Positions 17,618 through 28,554 of a stretch of DNA of 64,000 nucleotides are shown here, one piece after another. A program made the position numbers and the translations under genes. Within the stretch, counting starts at the first letter, position 1. The number at the start of each line of letters is the position of its first letter. Source of the DNA: Prevotella sp. (GTDB lineage Bacteria; Bacteroidota; Bacteroidia; Bacteroidales; Bacteroidaceae). The stretch is taken from the NCBI GenBank assembly GCA_024682415.1, contig JAIKZG010000013.1, forward strand, positions 87,219-151,218, written 5' to 3'. The notes below the pieces were generated by a model. The model had not been told where the DNA came from. It saw only the letters and a list, made by a program, of their open reading frames with translations, and searched no databases.

Positions 17618-18643
17618 TTGAGAATGTATTCGCAGGAAACGCAAGATTCAATATCTGCCGCTGAGCAGGTGGAGGCGGGAGCGCAGAATTACAAGAAGCA
17701 TAGCGAGCCTACGCCTGCCGAGATATTGAGCTGGCTGCCTAAATCGGCAACGCCGGAACAGCAAGACTCGGCAATACAGGCGCACATAAAGCAGCAACCT
17801 ATACATTGGAGCAGCGAGCCAGATACTCTCCATATGCCCGGCTTTCCTAAGGGCAAAAGCATGAAGGAGGTGAGCTTGCCGCAGTATTATCGTGAGTCTT
17901 ACTTCTCTAAAAGCCCGATGTTTCATCCTGAGCTTCAGGGCGGAAGAGTGGGAGTGGCAGGCGACCCTATTCCTTATACCATTGCCGGCGACAATGTGAT
18001 GACGGCGGTGCTTATAGCCTGCTTTGTGCTTACGCTGCTTACATTGGCGAGATTTAGCTATCTCGTGGGCAGGCAGTTTAAGAGCTTCTTCTACTCTGCG
18101 GAGCGTGATGCCGACACTACAGAAACTACGGGTGAGTATGAATTTCAGCTCTTGTTGGGATTGCAGTCGTGCTTGCTCATGTCGATGGTATTCTTCTTCT
18201 ATACCAATTCGCCTATTTCGGGCACGTTTATAGTTCAGCAGTATTCCATCATAGGGATATTCACGGCTATCATCGCGGCTTATTTCCTGATAAAATCCAT
18301 GGTCTACGGCATTGTGAACATAACGTTCTTCGGTGGTAGAAAAAACTTACAATGGATGCGCTCTTTCCTGTTTATAGCGGCAATGGAAGGTATATTTTTA
18401 TTCCCTGCCGTTATGCTGTTGGCGTATTTTGATATGTCGGTGAAAACGGTGTTCATTTATTCTGTGGCAGTGGTGGGATTGTTTAAATTCCTTGCTTTTT
18501 GCAAGTCGTATTCAATCTTTTTTGCCCATAGGCGTGGCGGACTGCAAAATATTTTGTACTTTTGTGCCCTTGAAGTTGTGCCTCTCGCAGCCTTGTGGGG
18601 ATTTTTGCAGGTGGCAAGTGAATATTTAAAAGTAAACATTTAG
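17618..18643 (+). CDS. DUF4271 domain-containing membrane protein
   Basis: 341 aa, multiple TM segments, immediately upstream of hemD as is usual in Bacteroidales. Confidence 0.8.
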   Translation: MRMYSQETQDSISAAEQVEAGAQNYKKHSEPTPAEILSWLPKSATPEQQDSAIQAHIKQQPIHWSSEPDTLHMPGFPKGKSMKEVSLPQYYRESYFSKSPMFHPELQGGRVGVAGDPIPYTIAGDNVMTAVLIACFVLTLLTLARFSYLVGRQFKSFFYSAERDADTTETTGEYEFQLLLGLQSCLLMSMVFFFYTNSPISGTFIVQQYSIIGIFTAIIAAYFLIKSMVYGIVNITFFGGRKNLQWMRSFLFIAAMEGIFLFPAVMLLAYFDMSVKTVFIYSVAVVGLFKFLAFCKSYSIFFAHRRGGLQNILYFCALEVVPLAALWGFLQVASEYLKVNI

Positions 18644-18647
18644 AACA

Positions 18648-19394
18648 ATGATAAAGAAGATACTGGTATCTCAACCGAAACCGTCAAGTGAGAAATCACC
18701 ATACTACGATATCCAAAACAAGTATGGTGTGGAGTGTGTCTTTCGTCCATTCTTTAAGGTAGAGGGACTGTCATCAAAGGAATTCCGTCAGCAGAAAGTG
18801 AGCATTGCTGATTATACTGCTGTCGTATTCACATCGCGCCATGCCATAGATAACTTCTTTAAGCTGACTAAGGAGTTGCGTATTACAATTCCTGAGACAA
18901 TGAAGTATTTCTGCACAATCGAGACAATAGCACTTTATATTCAGAAGTACGTTCAGTATCGTAAGCGTAAGGTATTCTTCGGTACAAACGGAAAGATTGA
19001 CGGCCTTTTGCCTCAGATGATGAGACACAAGGACGAACGCTATCTCGTGCCTATGAGCAGCGTGCATACCGATGAAATCACTAATCTGCTCGATTCTAAG
19101 GGATTGAAGCACAAGGAATGCGTGATGTATCGCACGGTAAGCAACGACTTTACAGAGGAGGAAAAGAAAGACGCTGATTATGATATGCTTCTTTTCTTCA
19201 GTCCTACAGGCGTAAAGGCGTTGAAGAGCAACTTCCCTGATTTCGTACAGGGTGAAAAGGTTATCGGCGCGTTTGGACCTGCTACCGCTAAGACTGTCGT
19301 TGATCTTGGTCTGCGACTCGACTTCGGTGCTCCAAGCAAGGAATGTCCTTCAATGACAAGCGCGTTGGATGCCTATCTGAAAGAGCATAAATGA
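18648..19394 (+). CDS. hemD: Uroporphyrinogen-III synthase family protein
   Basis: 248 aa; ILVSQPKPSSEKSPYYDIQNKYGVECVFRPFFKVEGL...VVFTSRHAIDNFF...FFSPTGVKAL. Confidence 0.88.
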   Translation: MIKKILVSQPKPSSEKSPYYDIQNKYGVECVFRPFFKVEGLSSKEFRQQKVSIADYTAVVFTSRHAIDNFFKLTKELRITIPETMKYFCTIETIALYIQKYVQYRKRKVFFGTNGKIDGLLPQMMRHKDERYLVPMSSVHTDEITNLLDSKGLKHKECVMYRTVSNDFTEEEKKDADYDMLLFFSPTGVKALKSNFPDFVQGEKVIGAFGPATAKTVVDLGLRLDFGAPSKECPSMTSALDAYLKEHK

Positions 19395-19864
19395 TTTTGG
19401 CAGACAACAATAGAAACACATTGGCAAAGAGAGAGCGCATAAATAGCTTGAAACAGCTTGAGGTGCTCTTCGACAGAAGCGGCAGCTTGTCACTGTCGTC
19501 TTTCCCTTTGCGTGTGGTCTATCGTGTTGTGGCTCGTGGTGAGAATGAACCATTGGTTCAGATGCTGATAAGCGTTCCTAAAAAGCATCTGCACAGAGCG
19601 GTGAAGCGTAATAAGGTGAAGCGACAGGTGCGCGCAGCCTACCGCGTGAACAAGCATGGGCTTATAAGCTATTTCGAGACTGTTAATAACAGGTTGGCTG
19701 CCACTGGAAAAGATGGCAATGCTGATAGCGAGATGAAACGTGAGGGGGTGGACTTGGCTTTTATATGGCTAAGCGACGACCTCTATGAATCATCAGTAGT
19801 TGAGCGTCGTGTGGTTAATTTGCTTGACCGCTTGCAGGAACGTCTTGCTAAATCTACGAATTAA
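19391..19864 (+). CDS. rnpA: Ribonuclease P protein component
   Basis: 157 aa; FPLRVVYRV...LISVPKKHLHRAVKRNKVKRQVRAAYR; overlaps hemD stop. Confidence 0.93.
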   Translation: MILADNNRNTLAKRERINSLKQLEVLFDRSGSLSLSSFPLRVVYRVVARGENEPLVQMLISVPKKHLHRAVKRNKVKRQVRAAYRVNKHGLISYFETVNNRLAATGKDGNADSEMKREGVDLAFIWLSDDLYESSVVERRVVNLLDRLQERLAKSTN

Positions 19865-19893
19865 TCTTCCCGATAAAGTTTTTAACGTGAATT

Positions 19894-20148
19894 ATGGCGG
19901 CTGCATTTCATAACATATTGCGTTGTTTTGCTCATAATGCAGTTAAAATCTTAGTGCTGCCTATAATATTCTACCAAAAGTTTATTAGCCCTTACACCCC
20001 TCCTTCATGCAGATTTGTTCCGACATGCTCGGAATACGCTAAGCAGGCGTTGAAGAAACATGGCCCTATAAAAGGGTTGGGGCTGGCTATATGGCGCATA
20101 TTGAGGTGTAATCCGTGGGGAGGAAGCGGTTATGATCCTGTTCCATAG
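19894..20148 (+). CDS. yidD: Membrane protein insertion efficiency factor YidD
   Basis: 84 aa; [58 protein letters not shown]. Confidence 0.97.
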   Translation: MAAAFHNILRCFAHNAVKILVLPIIFYQKFISPYTPPSCRFVPTCSEYAKQALKKHGPIKGLGLAIWRILRCNPWGGSGYDPVP

Positions 20149-20228
20149 GAGATCATGCCTTGGGATATTCTCACGCGTGTACATATAATATATATAAATT
20201 GCGTATAAAATAATAAATAGATACAGAG

Positions 20229-21527
20229 ATGAAAAATTTCGTTGAAGAATTGAAGTGGCGCGGCATGCTGTCACAGATAATGCCGGGCACAGAGGAGTTT
20301 CTTAATAAAGAGATGACTTCGGCTTATCTTGGTACAGACCCTACTGCCGATTCTCTGCATATAGGACACCTCACAGGTATTATGATGCTGCGTCATCTGC
20401 AGCGTTGCGGTCATAAGCCATATTTGCTCGTCGGCGGTGCTACCGGTATGATTGGCGACCCTTCAGGAAAGAGTCAGGAGCGCAACTTGCTTGATGCTGA
20501 AACATTGTATCACAATCAAGAGTGCATCAAGGCACAGGTTTCAAGATTCCTTGATTTCGACTCAAAGGACGCTAACGCAGCAGTCTTGGTAAATAACTAC
20601 GACTGGATGAAAGATTTCTCTTTTCTCGATTTCGTGCGTGAGATAGGTAAGCACATCACCGTGAACTACATGATGGCAAAGGAGAGCGTGCAGAAGCGTC
20701 TTAACGGTGAGGCTCGCGATGGTTTGTCGTTCACAGAGTTTACTTATCAGCTTCTTCAGGGATATGACTTCTTGTATCTGTATCAGCATCATGGCGTAAA
20801 ACTCCAGCTTGGCGGTAACGACCAGTGGGGCAACATGACGACCGGTGCTGAGCTTATACGTCGTACTCTCGGTGTAGAGAACAATGCTTATGCTTTGACC
20901 TGCCCACTTATCACAAAGGCAGACGGCACTAAGTTTGGCAAGAGTGAGGGCGGCAATGTATGGCTTGATCGTAATCGTACTACTCCATATAAGTTCTATC
21001 AGTTCTGGCTCAACGTAAGCGATGTAGACGCAGAGCGTTACATTAAGATTTTCACTTCTTTGCAGAAGGACGAAATCGACGCTTTGATAGAGGAACATCG
21101 TCAGGATCCGGGTCGCCGTGTGCTTCAGAAGCGTCTTGCTGACGAGGTAACCGTGATGGTTCACTCACAGGAGGATCTCGATATGGCTAAGGAGGCAAGT
21201 AACATCCTCTTCGGCAAGGCTACAAAGGACAGCTTGCAGAAACTCGACGAGGCTACATTGCTGAGTGTGTTTGACGGCGTGCCTCATTACGAGATTGGTA
21301 AAGACCAGCTCGGACAGACTGCCATCGACTTGTTTAATCAGGATGGAATGGAGATATTCCCAAGCAAGAGCGAAATGCGTAAGCTCGTTAAGGGTGGTGG
21401 CGTTTCATTGAACAAGGAAAAGCTCCAGGCTTTCGATCGCCCAGTTACTTCGGAAGACTTAATTGACGGTAAATATTTGCTTGTTCAGCGTGGCAAGAAA
21501 AACTATTATCTCGTCACTGTCAAATAA
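20229..21527 (+). CDS. tyrS: Tyrosyl-tRNA synthetase
   Basis: 432 aa; [42 protein letters not shown] (KMSKS-like). Confidence 0.97.
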   Translation: MKNFVEELKWRGMLSQIMPGTEEFLNKEMTSAYLGTDPTADSLHIGHLTGIMMLRHLQRCGHKPYLLVGGATGMIGDPSGKSQERNLLDAETLYHNQECIKAQVSRFLDFDSKDANAAVLVNNYDWMKDFSFLDFVREIGKHITVNYMMAKESVQKRLNGEARDGLSFTEFTYQLLQGYDFLYLYQHHGVKLQLGGNDQWGNMTTGAELIRRTLGVENNAYALTCPLITKADGTKFGKSEGGNVWLDRNRTTPYKFYQFWLNVSDVDAERYIKIFTSLQKDEIDALIEEHRQDPGRRVLQKRLADEVTVMVHSQEDLDMAKEASNILFGKATKDSLQKLDEATLLSVFDGVPHYEIGKDQLGQTAIDLFNQDGMEIFPSKSEMRKLVKGGGVSLNKEKLQAFDRPVTSEDLIDGKYLLVQRGKKNYYLVTVK

Positions 21528-21596
21528 TAAAAAGTAGAGCAAAAATTTGGTGGCTGCATAAAAAAGCACTACCTTTGCACTACTTTACCGAATGAT

Positions 21597-21667
21597 TGTC
21601 CTATGGTGTAATGGTAGCACTACAGTTTTTGGTTCTGTCAGTGGTGGTTCGAGTCCGCCTGGGACAA
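21597..21667 (+). tRNA. tRNA-Gln(TTG)
   Basis: TGTCCTATGGTGTAATGGTAGCACTACAGTTTTTGGTTCTGTCAGTGGTGGTTCGAGTCCGCCTGGGACAA; acceptor pairs, GGTTCGAGTCC T-arm. Confidence 0.93.
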
Positions 21668-21670
21668 CAG

Positions 21671-21704
21671 AAAGAGTTCATCTTGCAAAAGATGAGCTCT
21701 TTTT
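21671..21704 (+). terminator. tRNA-Gln downstream terminator
   Basis: AAAGAGTTCATCTT GCAA AAGATGAGCTCTTTTT. Confidence 0.8.
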
Positions 21705-21754
21705 GCATTTTATTATGTCTGGGAAATGGGCGTTTCCCACGAAAATGTGGGCAA

Positions 21755-21785
21755 TAAAAAAGCCCGAAGCCGTGTGGCTCCGAGC
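21755..21785 (-). terminator. HU gene terminator
   Basis: Minus: GCTCGGAGCC ACAC GGCTTCGGGC TTTTTT. Confidence 0.75.
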
Positions 21786-21813
21786 TTTAAAGCTGTTAGT
21801 ATCTTATAGTTGA

Positions 21814-22086
21814 TTACTGAATAGCGTCAGCGAGTTCAGCACCTGCCTTGAACTTAGCAACTTTCTTAGCAGCAATCTTAATCTTCTGCTTTGTTGCTGG
21901 GTTGATACCCTCGCGAGCTGGACGCTCATTAACAGAGAATGTACCGAAGCCAATCAACTGAACCTTGTCACCTGCAACCAAAGCTTCCTTCAAAGCTTCT
22001 GTAGTTGCGTCCAATGCCTTCTTTGCATCAACCTTGCTGAGACCTGCTTTTGCAGCAATCTTCTCTACCAATTCTGTCTTATTCAT
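21814..22086 (-). CDS. hup: HU family DNA-binding protein
   Basis: 90 aa; MNKTELVEKIAAKAGLSKVDAKKALDATTEALKEAL...IGFGTFSVNERPAREGINPATKQKI. Confidence 0.96.
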   Translation of the reverse strand: MNKTELVEKIAAKAGLSKVDAKKALDATTEALKEALVAGDKVQLIGFGTFSVNERPAREGINPATKQKIKIAAKKVAKFKAGAELADAIQ

Positions 22087-22355
22087 AATTTGTTAGTTTA
22101 TTGATTAATAATTGTATGTCTATCAATGTATATATCAATTGAATGTCAAATGATTGTTTTTAGATAGTTTCCAATAGCAAATATACACGAAACATTTTAT
22201 AAAACAAGCAAAAAAACAAAAAAAATAAAGTTTTATGGCAAAAAAAGCCCCGCATCCCCTTATTTCATGCCTTTTAACAGATATTTTTATTAAATTTGCG
22301 TGCAATTCGTAGATGGTCGTCCGTTTGCGATTTTAACGGATATAATAATACATAT

Positions 22356-23279
22356 ATGTTTAGAATACCGACAATTACACGTAATCTTCTTATAATTAAT
22401 GTTATCGCTTATCTGGCAATGACTGTACTTGGAAGCAGGGTGGATTTGAATGATGTTCTCGGACTTCATTTCTTTCGCGCTTCCGATTTTCAGCTTTACC
22501 AGCTTTTCACCTATATGTTTATGCATGCCAGTCTGCAACATCTGTTTTTTAATATGTTTGCGTTGTGGATGTTCGGATGTGTGGTGGAAAACGTATGGGG
22601 ACCGAAGAAATTCCTGCTTTATTATATGGTCTGTGGCGTGGGCGCAGGCCTGTTGCAGGAGGCGACGCAATATTGCAGTTTTATTGCCGAGGGACTGACT
22701 AATTATGATGCAGTGAGCCTGGATGGCTACAGAATGGCTATGGGTGATTATCTCAATCGCTGGACCACGGTGGGTGCTTCGGGCGCTATATATGGCGTGC
22801 TGCTTGCTTTCGGCATGCTTTTCCCTGAGGACCGCATCTTTATTTTCCCATTGCCTATACCTATTAAGGCGAAATGGTTCGTTTGCATATATGTGGGCGT
22901 AGAGTTGTTCTCGGCGCTTGGCTCTACAGACACCAATGTGGCTCATTTCGCTCATCTCGGTGGTATGCTGTTCGGCTATATCCTTATACGCTATTGGCAG
23001 AAGCATTCATATTATGGTGAGGATTACGGACTGGGTAGAGGGCGACAGTTCTTTGACAACTTGCGCAACAACTGGGAAAGACGCAGCCATAAGAAGGCTG
23101 AAATGACGGCGCATCGTGGTGGTGCTTATAACGGTCATGAAAGCGATTGGGAATATAATGCAAGAAAGAAAGCCAATCAGGAGGAGATAGATCGCATACT
23201 TGATAAAATACGCCGCAGCGGATACGACAGTCTGACCCGCGACGAGAAGCAGAGCTTATTCGATGCGAGCAAAAACTAA
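22356..23279 (+). CDS. Rhomboid family intramembrane serine protease
   Basis: MFRIPTITRNLLIINVIAYLAM...FTYMFMHASLQHLFFNMFALWMFG...VGASGAIYGVLLAFG...AHLGGMLFGYI (GxSG + H). Confidence 0.93.
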   Translation: MFRIPTITRNLLIINVIAYLAMTVLGSRVDLNDVLGLHFFRASDFQLYQLFTYMFMHASLQHLFFNMFALWMFGCVVENVWGPKKFLLYYMVCGVGAGLLQEATQYCSFIAEGLTNYDAVSLDGYRMAMGDYLNRWTTVGASGAIYGVLLAFGMLFPEDRIFIFPLPIPIKAKWFVCIYVGVELFSALGSTDTNVAHFAHLGGMLFGYILIRYWQKHSYYGEDYGLGRGRQFFDNLRNNWERRSHKKAEMTAHRGGAYNGHESDWEYNARKKANQEEIDRILDKIRRSGYDSLTRDEKQSLFDASKN

Positions 23280-24378
23280 AGGATTAAAGGAAGTCACCGT
23301 GCAGATGGTGTCGGGCGCGAATATCGCTACCTTGGTGATGATGCTTCTTGTGGGATATGCCGGCAGACTTAGCCCCGTAGCTCACCCTACGCTGTCTACT
23401 CTCACGCTGGGATTTCCGCTGTTTATGCTGATAAATGTGCTGTTCGCTGTGTTTTGGCTCGTATTCAAGCCACGACGGGTGATTATACCGGTAATAGGTT
23501 TTATCGTTAGTTATGTGCCTGTAAGGGCTTATATGCCGTTGAATGTAGGTGGCGACGCGCCTGAGAAATCTATAAAGGTGCTTTCGTATAATGTAATGGC
23601 ATTCCATGACGACGGCAGTGGCGATGACGAGCTGCACCCGATAATAGATTATATTCTCAACAGCAATGCCGATATAGTGTGTCTGCAGGAGTCGAATGTT
23701 GGGGCAGGCAAGCGCGAACTGTATGATTCTCTTCTCGCCAAGACTTATCTTTATTATGACCACACTCTTGGCAATGCAGCTTACGACGAATTATCAGTTT
23801 ACAGTAAATATCCTGTCGTGAGTATTCGCCGGGTGCCGATAGAGTCGGAGCACAATATGGTGATGGCTTATGATGTGGTGATAGACGGTGATACTGTGCT
23901 CGTGGTGAACAGCCATCTGGAAACCAACGGAATGTCGGAGCATGATAAGCGCATGTTTTGCGAAATGGTGACAGGCGACGTGAAGCGCGACAGCGTAAGG
24001 GAGGAATCGGGAAAAATCTTCGCCAAGCTCACTCGCTCTAACAGTATCCGAGGGGTGCAGGCCGATGTCGTGGCTGATTATATTGAAAGCAGTGGTAGAG
24101 AGCATGTTATAGTGTGTGGCGATTTTAATTCCGACCCATTGTCGTATGCTCACAACAAAATAGGTGAGAATCTCACCGACTGCTATATAGCCACTGCCAA
24201 CGGAGTGGGGTGGTCTTATCATCGCTCGCTCATGTATTTTCGTATTGACAATATATTTTGTTCGAAATCATTTACGCCTTATGCTTGCCGTGTAGACAGC
24301 AAAATCAAGGCGAGCGATCATTATCCGATATATTGCTGGCTGAAAAAGAATAAGGCAAAGACACCTGTTATGGGATGA
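23263..24378 (+). CDS. Endonuclease/exonuclease/phosphatase family protein
   Basis: 371 aa; IKVLSYNVMAFHD...DIVCLQES...VVNSHLET...VCGDFNSDP...ASDHYPIYCW. Confidence 0.93.
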   Translation: MRAKTKGLKEVTVQMVSGANIATLVMMLLVGYAGRLSPVAHPTLSTLTLGFPLFMLINVLFAVFWLVFKPRRVIIPVIGFIVSYVPVRAYMPLNVGGDAPEKSIKVLSYNVMAFHDDGSGDDELHPIIDYILNSNADIVCLQESNVGAGKRELYDSLLAKTYLYYDHTLGNAAYDELSVYSKYPVVSIRRVPIESEHNMVMAYDVVIDGDTVLVVNSHLETNGMSEHDKRMFCEMVTGDVKRDSVREESGKIFAKLTRSNSIRGVQADVVADYIESSGREHVIVCGDFNSDPLSYAHNKIGENLTDCYIATANGVGWSYHRSLMYFRIDNIFCSKSFTPYACRVDSKIKASDHYPIYCWLKKNKAKTPVMG

Positions 24379-24419
24379 ATGAAATCAGTATTGAAATTCG
24401 CATATATAGGAAGGCGCTA

Positions 24420-24435
24420 ACATTACATGTAATGT
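24420..24435. promoter_or_regulatory. Perfect 16-bp palindrome upstream of secDF (operator-like)
   Basis: ACATTACATGTAATGT; a further TGTAATGT half-site at 24443-24450. Confidence 0.45.
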
Positions 24436-24615
24436 AATTTTTTGTAATGTTTAATTCGATGCCTGGATAAAAAAGCATAATAAACAATGTGATAAATTTC
24501 ATGAAATAACAAAAAAACGTTATCTTTGCACGTCATATATAGATAATGAGAAAACTCGTGAACCTCAAATTCATGAACTCGTAACCTGAAATAATATCAA
24601 ATAACTAAAATAAAA

Positions 24616-27603
24616 ATGCAAAACAAAGGACTTGTAATTGTAACAGCCGTCTTACTGACGCTTGCAAGTATCTTCTATTTGTCTTTCTCGGTCGCTACTA
24701 GCTATTATGATAGTGAGGCCGCGAAGTTAAAAGATCCGATCGCGCAGCAGGATTATAAAGATTCTGTTAAGTATCTCGGCATCTACTCATATCAGAAGTG
24801 CTTGGAAACTCAGATTGGTCTCGGACTTGACCTCAAGGGCGGTATGAACGTTATCCTTGAGATTTCTGTGCCGGATGTAGTGGAAACACTCGCTGACCAC
24901 AAGACCGACCTCGCTTTTACACGTGCAATGAATCAGGCACGCAAGGAAGAGGAAACTTCACAGGACGACTTCATTTCTCTTTTTATCAAAGCTTATCATC
25001 AGACTGCTCCTGGTCATCGTCTCGCAGAGATATTCGCCACTCAGCAGTTGCAAGGCAAAGTTTCTCCACAAAGCTCAGACTCTGAAGTGGAAAAGGCTCT
25101 GCGCACTGAGGTACAGAATGCTATCGACAACTCATTCAATGTCGTTCGCACTCGTATTGACCAGTTTGGCGTAGTGCAGCCTAACATTCAGAAGCTTGAG
25201 GGACAGCAGGGACGTATCATGGTAGAAATGCCTGGTATACGTGAGCCTGAGCGTATGCGTAAACTCCTTCAGGGTAGCGCTAACCTTGAGTTCTGGGAAA
25301 CTTATAATGCCGAAGAGGCTATCCCTTATTTGCAGCAGCTCGATCAGCGCATGGCAAATGGCGGTGAAGAGGTTGCTGACACAGCAGTAGCTGATTCTGC
25401 AAAGAATGTAGTGGCTAAGGCCGCAAAGCCTAAGTTCCAGCTTAAGGGCGCAAAGAAGAACAACAGCGCTGAAGCTGCCGCTAACGCTGCTACAGCTCAG
25501 GCTAAAAAGCTTCATCCGTTGCTCTCTATGCTTCAGACTACTGGCGCTCAGTCTTTGTCTGTTGTAGGCTACGCAAGCGTTCGCGATACAGCGGCAATCA
25601 ATAAGGTGATTTATTCTCAGACAGCTTCACAGGTGCTTCCTTCTGATATGAAGCTCCTTTGGAGCGCTAAGCCAGCAGATGGTATTCAGGCTAAGAATAT
25701 TTTCGAGCTTCATGCTTTGAAGGTCACCACTACTTCTGGTCGTGCTCCTCTTGAGGGTGACGTCGTAACCGACGCTTCCGACCAGTTTAACAACCTTACT
25801 GGTACTCCTGAGGTAAGCATGAGTATGAATTCAGAGGGCGCTCGTCGTTGGGCTTCTTTGACTAAGGCTAACGTAGGTAAGGCTATCGCTATCGTTCTCG
25901 ATGGAGTGGTTTACTCAGCTCCTCGTGTAAACGGCGAGATTGATGGTGGACAATCTTCTATCTCTGGTAACTTCACTATCGAAGATACAAAAGACTTGGC
26001 AAACACTTTGAAGTCAGGTCGTATGCCTGCTCCTGCACGTATTGTTCAGGAAGAGGTTGTAGGTCCTACTCTTGGTGCTCAGTCTATCCAGCAGGGTATC
26101 ATGTCGTTTGCAATTGCATTCGTAATCCTGATGTTGTACATGGTAGCTATGTATAATGTAATTCCGGGTATGATGGCAAACCTCGCCTTGGTGGTTAATA
26201 TCTTCTTCACCTTAGGTATATTGACATCGTTCCAGGCTGCCCTTACGATGAGTGGTATCGCTGGTATGGTGCTCTCTCTCGGTACGGCGGTAGACGCCAA
26301 TGTGCTTATCTATGAGCGTACGAAGGAAGAACTTCGTGCCGGCAAGAACACTCGCGACGCTATGGCTGCCGGTTATAGCAACGCGTTCTCAGCTATCTTT
26401 GACTCTAACTTTACATCTATCATCACAGGTGTAATCCTCTATGTATTCGGTACAGGTCCTATCCGTGGTTTCGCTACCACATGGATAATCGGTATTGTAT
26501 GCTCTTTCTTTACAGCGGTTTATCTGACTCGTCTTGTGTTCGACTATAAGATGCGTCACGACAAGTGGCTCACTCAGACATTCACCACATCGTTGTCTAA
26601 GAACTTGATGCATGGCTCTCACTTCGGTTTCATGAAGATGCGCCGATTCTCATTCTCTGTAATGGGAATAGCAGCAGTTGTATTCATTGCAAGCTTTGCC
26701 CTTCGCGGACTCTCTCAGAGCATCGACTTCACAGGTGGACGTAACTATGTAGTGGTATTCGAGAAGGCTGTAGAGCCTGAGCAGGTGCGCACTTTGCTCG
26801 GCGAGGCATTCCCTAACTGCACTTCTGGAGCTTTGGCTCTCGGTACAGATCATAAGACTATACGTATCTCTACCAACTATAAGATAGATAGCAACAACCC
26901 TGCCGTAGACGACGAGGCAGAGACTATCCTTTACAATGCTTTGCATAAGGCAGGTCTTGTTTCTCAGCCGAATGTGGCATCATTCAAGAATCCTGATGTG
27001 CGCCAGGGTGGTTCTATCATTAGCAGTTCTAAGGTAGGTCCTTCAGTTGCTAAGGATGTTACTCATGCAGCTATCATCAGCGTAATCTTGGCTCTTGTCG
27101 CAATATTCCTTTATATATTGGTACGCTTCCGTAATGTGGCGTTCTCAGTAGGCTCTGTTGTGGCTTTGGCATGCGATACTCTTGTAGTGCTCGGTGTATA
27201 TTCATTGTGCTGGGGATGGATGCCATTCTCGCTCGAGGTGGATCAGACCTTTATCGGTGCTATCCTTACTGTGATAGGTTATTCTATCAATGATAAGGTG
27301 GTGGTGTTTGACCGTATACGTGAGAACCTCCGTTTGCACAAGCATTTGGATTTCGAGAGCTTGTTCAACAATAGTATTAACGAGACATTGACTCGTACCA
27401 TCAACACCTCTATGTCTACATTGATTGTGTTGCTATGTATCTTCTTCCTCGGTGGAGAAAGCATCCGCAGCTTCTCATTCGCAATGATTCTGGGTGTAAT
27501 CTTCGGTACATTGAGCTCAATCTTCATTGCCGCTCCTGTAGCATTCCTTACTCTTAGCAAGCGTGCAGCAGGCAAGCGTCACCTTTCATCAGAAGAGGCT
27601 TAA
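24616..27603 (+). CDS. secDF: Protein translocase subunit SecDF fusion
   Basis: 995 aa; GLDLKGGMNVILEI, AVDANVLIYERTKEELRAG, second-half SIDFTGGRNYVVVFE, VGYSINDKVVVFDRIREN. Confidence 0.97.
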   Translation: MQNKGLVIVTAVLLTLASIFYLSFSVATSYYDSEAAKLKDPIAQQDYKDSVKYLGIYSYQKCLETQIGLGLDLKGGMNVILEISVPDVVETLADHKTDLAFTRAMNQARKEEETSQDDFISLFIKAYHQTAPGHRLAEIFATQQLQGKVSPQSSDSEVEKALRTEVQNAIDNSFNVVRTRIDQFGVVQPNIQKLEGQQGRIMVEMPGIREPERMRKLLQGSANLEFWETYNAEEAIPYLQQLDQRMANGGEEVADTAVADSAKNVVAKAAKPKFQLKGAKKNNSAEAAANAATAQAKKLHPLLSMLQTTGAQSLSVVGYASVRDTAAINKVIYSQTASQVLPSDMKLLWSAKPADGIQAKNIFELHALKVTTTSGRAPLEGDVVTDASDQFNNLTGTPEVSMSMNSEGARRWASLTKANVGKAIAIVLDGVVYSAPRVNGEIDGGQSSISGNFTIEDTKDLANTLKSGRMPAPARIVQEEVVGPTLGAQSIQQGIMSFAIAFVILMLYMVAMYNVIPGMMANLALVVNIFFTLGILTSFQAALTMSGIAGMVLSLGTAVDANVLIYERTKEELRAGKNTRDAMAAGYSNAFSAIFDSNFTSIITGVILYVFGTGPIRGFATTWIIGIVCSFFTAVYLTRLVFDYKMRHDKWLTQTFTTSLSKNLMHGSHFGFMKMRRFSFSVMGIAAVVFIASFALRGLSQSIDFTGGRNYVVVFEKAVEPEQVRTLLGEAFPNCTSGALALGTDHKTIRISTNYKIDSNNPAVDDEAETILYNALHKAGLVSQPNVASFKNPDVRQGGSIISSSKVGPSVAKDVTHAAIISVILALVAIFLYILVRFRNVAFSVGSVVALACDTLVVLGVYSLCWGWMPFSLEVDQTFIGAILTVIGYSINDKVVVFDRIRENLRLHKHLDFESLFNNSINETLTRTINTSMSTLIVLLCIFFLGGESIRSFSFAMILGVIFGTLSSIFIAAPVAFLTLSKRAAGKRHLSSEEA

Positions 27604-27678
27604 TACTTTGCGATAAAGCATATATACGCACATGCTTCATGTTTCTTTTTATTCGTGAAGTATAGGGGTTGATAATAT

Positions 27679-27724
27679 AAAGATGATCGATAGAGATGTG
27701 TTCTCTGTCGGTCATCTTTTTTTT
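27679..27724 (+). terminator. secDF terminator
   Basis: AAAGATGATCGATAGAGA TGTG TTCTCTGTCGGTCATCTTTTTTTT. Confidence 0.85.
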
Positions 27725-27946
27725 ATACGCTCAAAAACAGTGAAAAATACGTTTGATTTTTTATAAAAGTATGAATGATTTTATGGAAAATCGTGCATAA
27801 AAAATATTTCATTACATTTAATGAATTTCTTGAAAATGTAACACCGCATATTTTTTCTTTCTGTCTTTTCGCGGGAGCATAACATTTGCGCGCATTATTC
27901 TTATGCTTGATAAAAAAGATTAAAATGATATATTTTTGCCTATAAA

Positions 27947-27978
27947 TTTGTTTGTTTCAGATATTTAGCGTAATTTTG
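27947..27978 (+). promoter_or_regulatory. rpsU promoter (possibly tandem, second -7-like TATTTTTG at 27931)
   Basis: TTTG (27947-27950) - N20 - TAATTTTG (27971-27978). Confidence 0.75.
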
Positions 27979-28061
27979 CAGCCGCAAAAGCGAGGAGATA
28001 TTGTATCTAATCGCTAAATGCATGATAATGAATTAAATAACAATTAAACAAAAGAAACAAA

Positions 28062-28253
28062 ATGATTATCGTACCAGTTAAGGATGGTGAGAACATTGAG
28101 CGCGCGCTCAAGAAGTTCAAGAGAAAGTTTGAGAAAACAGGTGTTGTTAAGGAGTTGCGTTCACGTCAGCAGTATAACAAGCCTAGTGTTCTGAAGCGTC
28201 TCAAGATGGAACATGCCATCTATGTACAGAAGTTGCGTCAGGAAGAAGAATAA
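28062..28253 (+). CDS. rpsU: 30S ribosomal protein S21
   Basis: 63 aa; MIIVPVKDGENIERALKKFKRKFEKTGVVKELRSRQQYNKPSVLKR. Confidence 0.97.
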   Translation: MIIVPVKDGENIERALKKFKRKFEKTGVVKELRSRQQYNKPSVLKRLKMEHAIYVQKLRQEEE

Positions 28254-28376
28254 AGATATATTATTCTCTCAATCCTTTGATGTATTTAAGTTGAACTTAT
28301 TAAGAAAGGTAGGTTAAGCATAGTTTTATAGAAAACATTCCGTGTTTTAAAAATTAAAATTTTGAATATATATGGG

Positions 28377-28414
28377 CATAGTGGATGACTTTTGTCATTC
28401 ACTATGTTTTTTTT
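28377..28414 (+). terminator. rpsU terminator
   Basis: CATAGTGGATGAC TTTT GTCATTCACTATG TTTTTTTT. Confidence 0.9.
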
Positions 28415-28554
28415 ATACCTATAGCAATAGGTGTTGTCGCAAACAGTTGTTTATGGCTCGTGAAAAACATGAAAAATACTTTGAAAATTTTGTGGAATGA
28501 AAAAAAAACGGTACATTCGTGGCGTAATACAAGTTACAACCGACGACAAAACTT

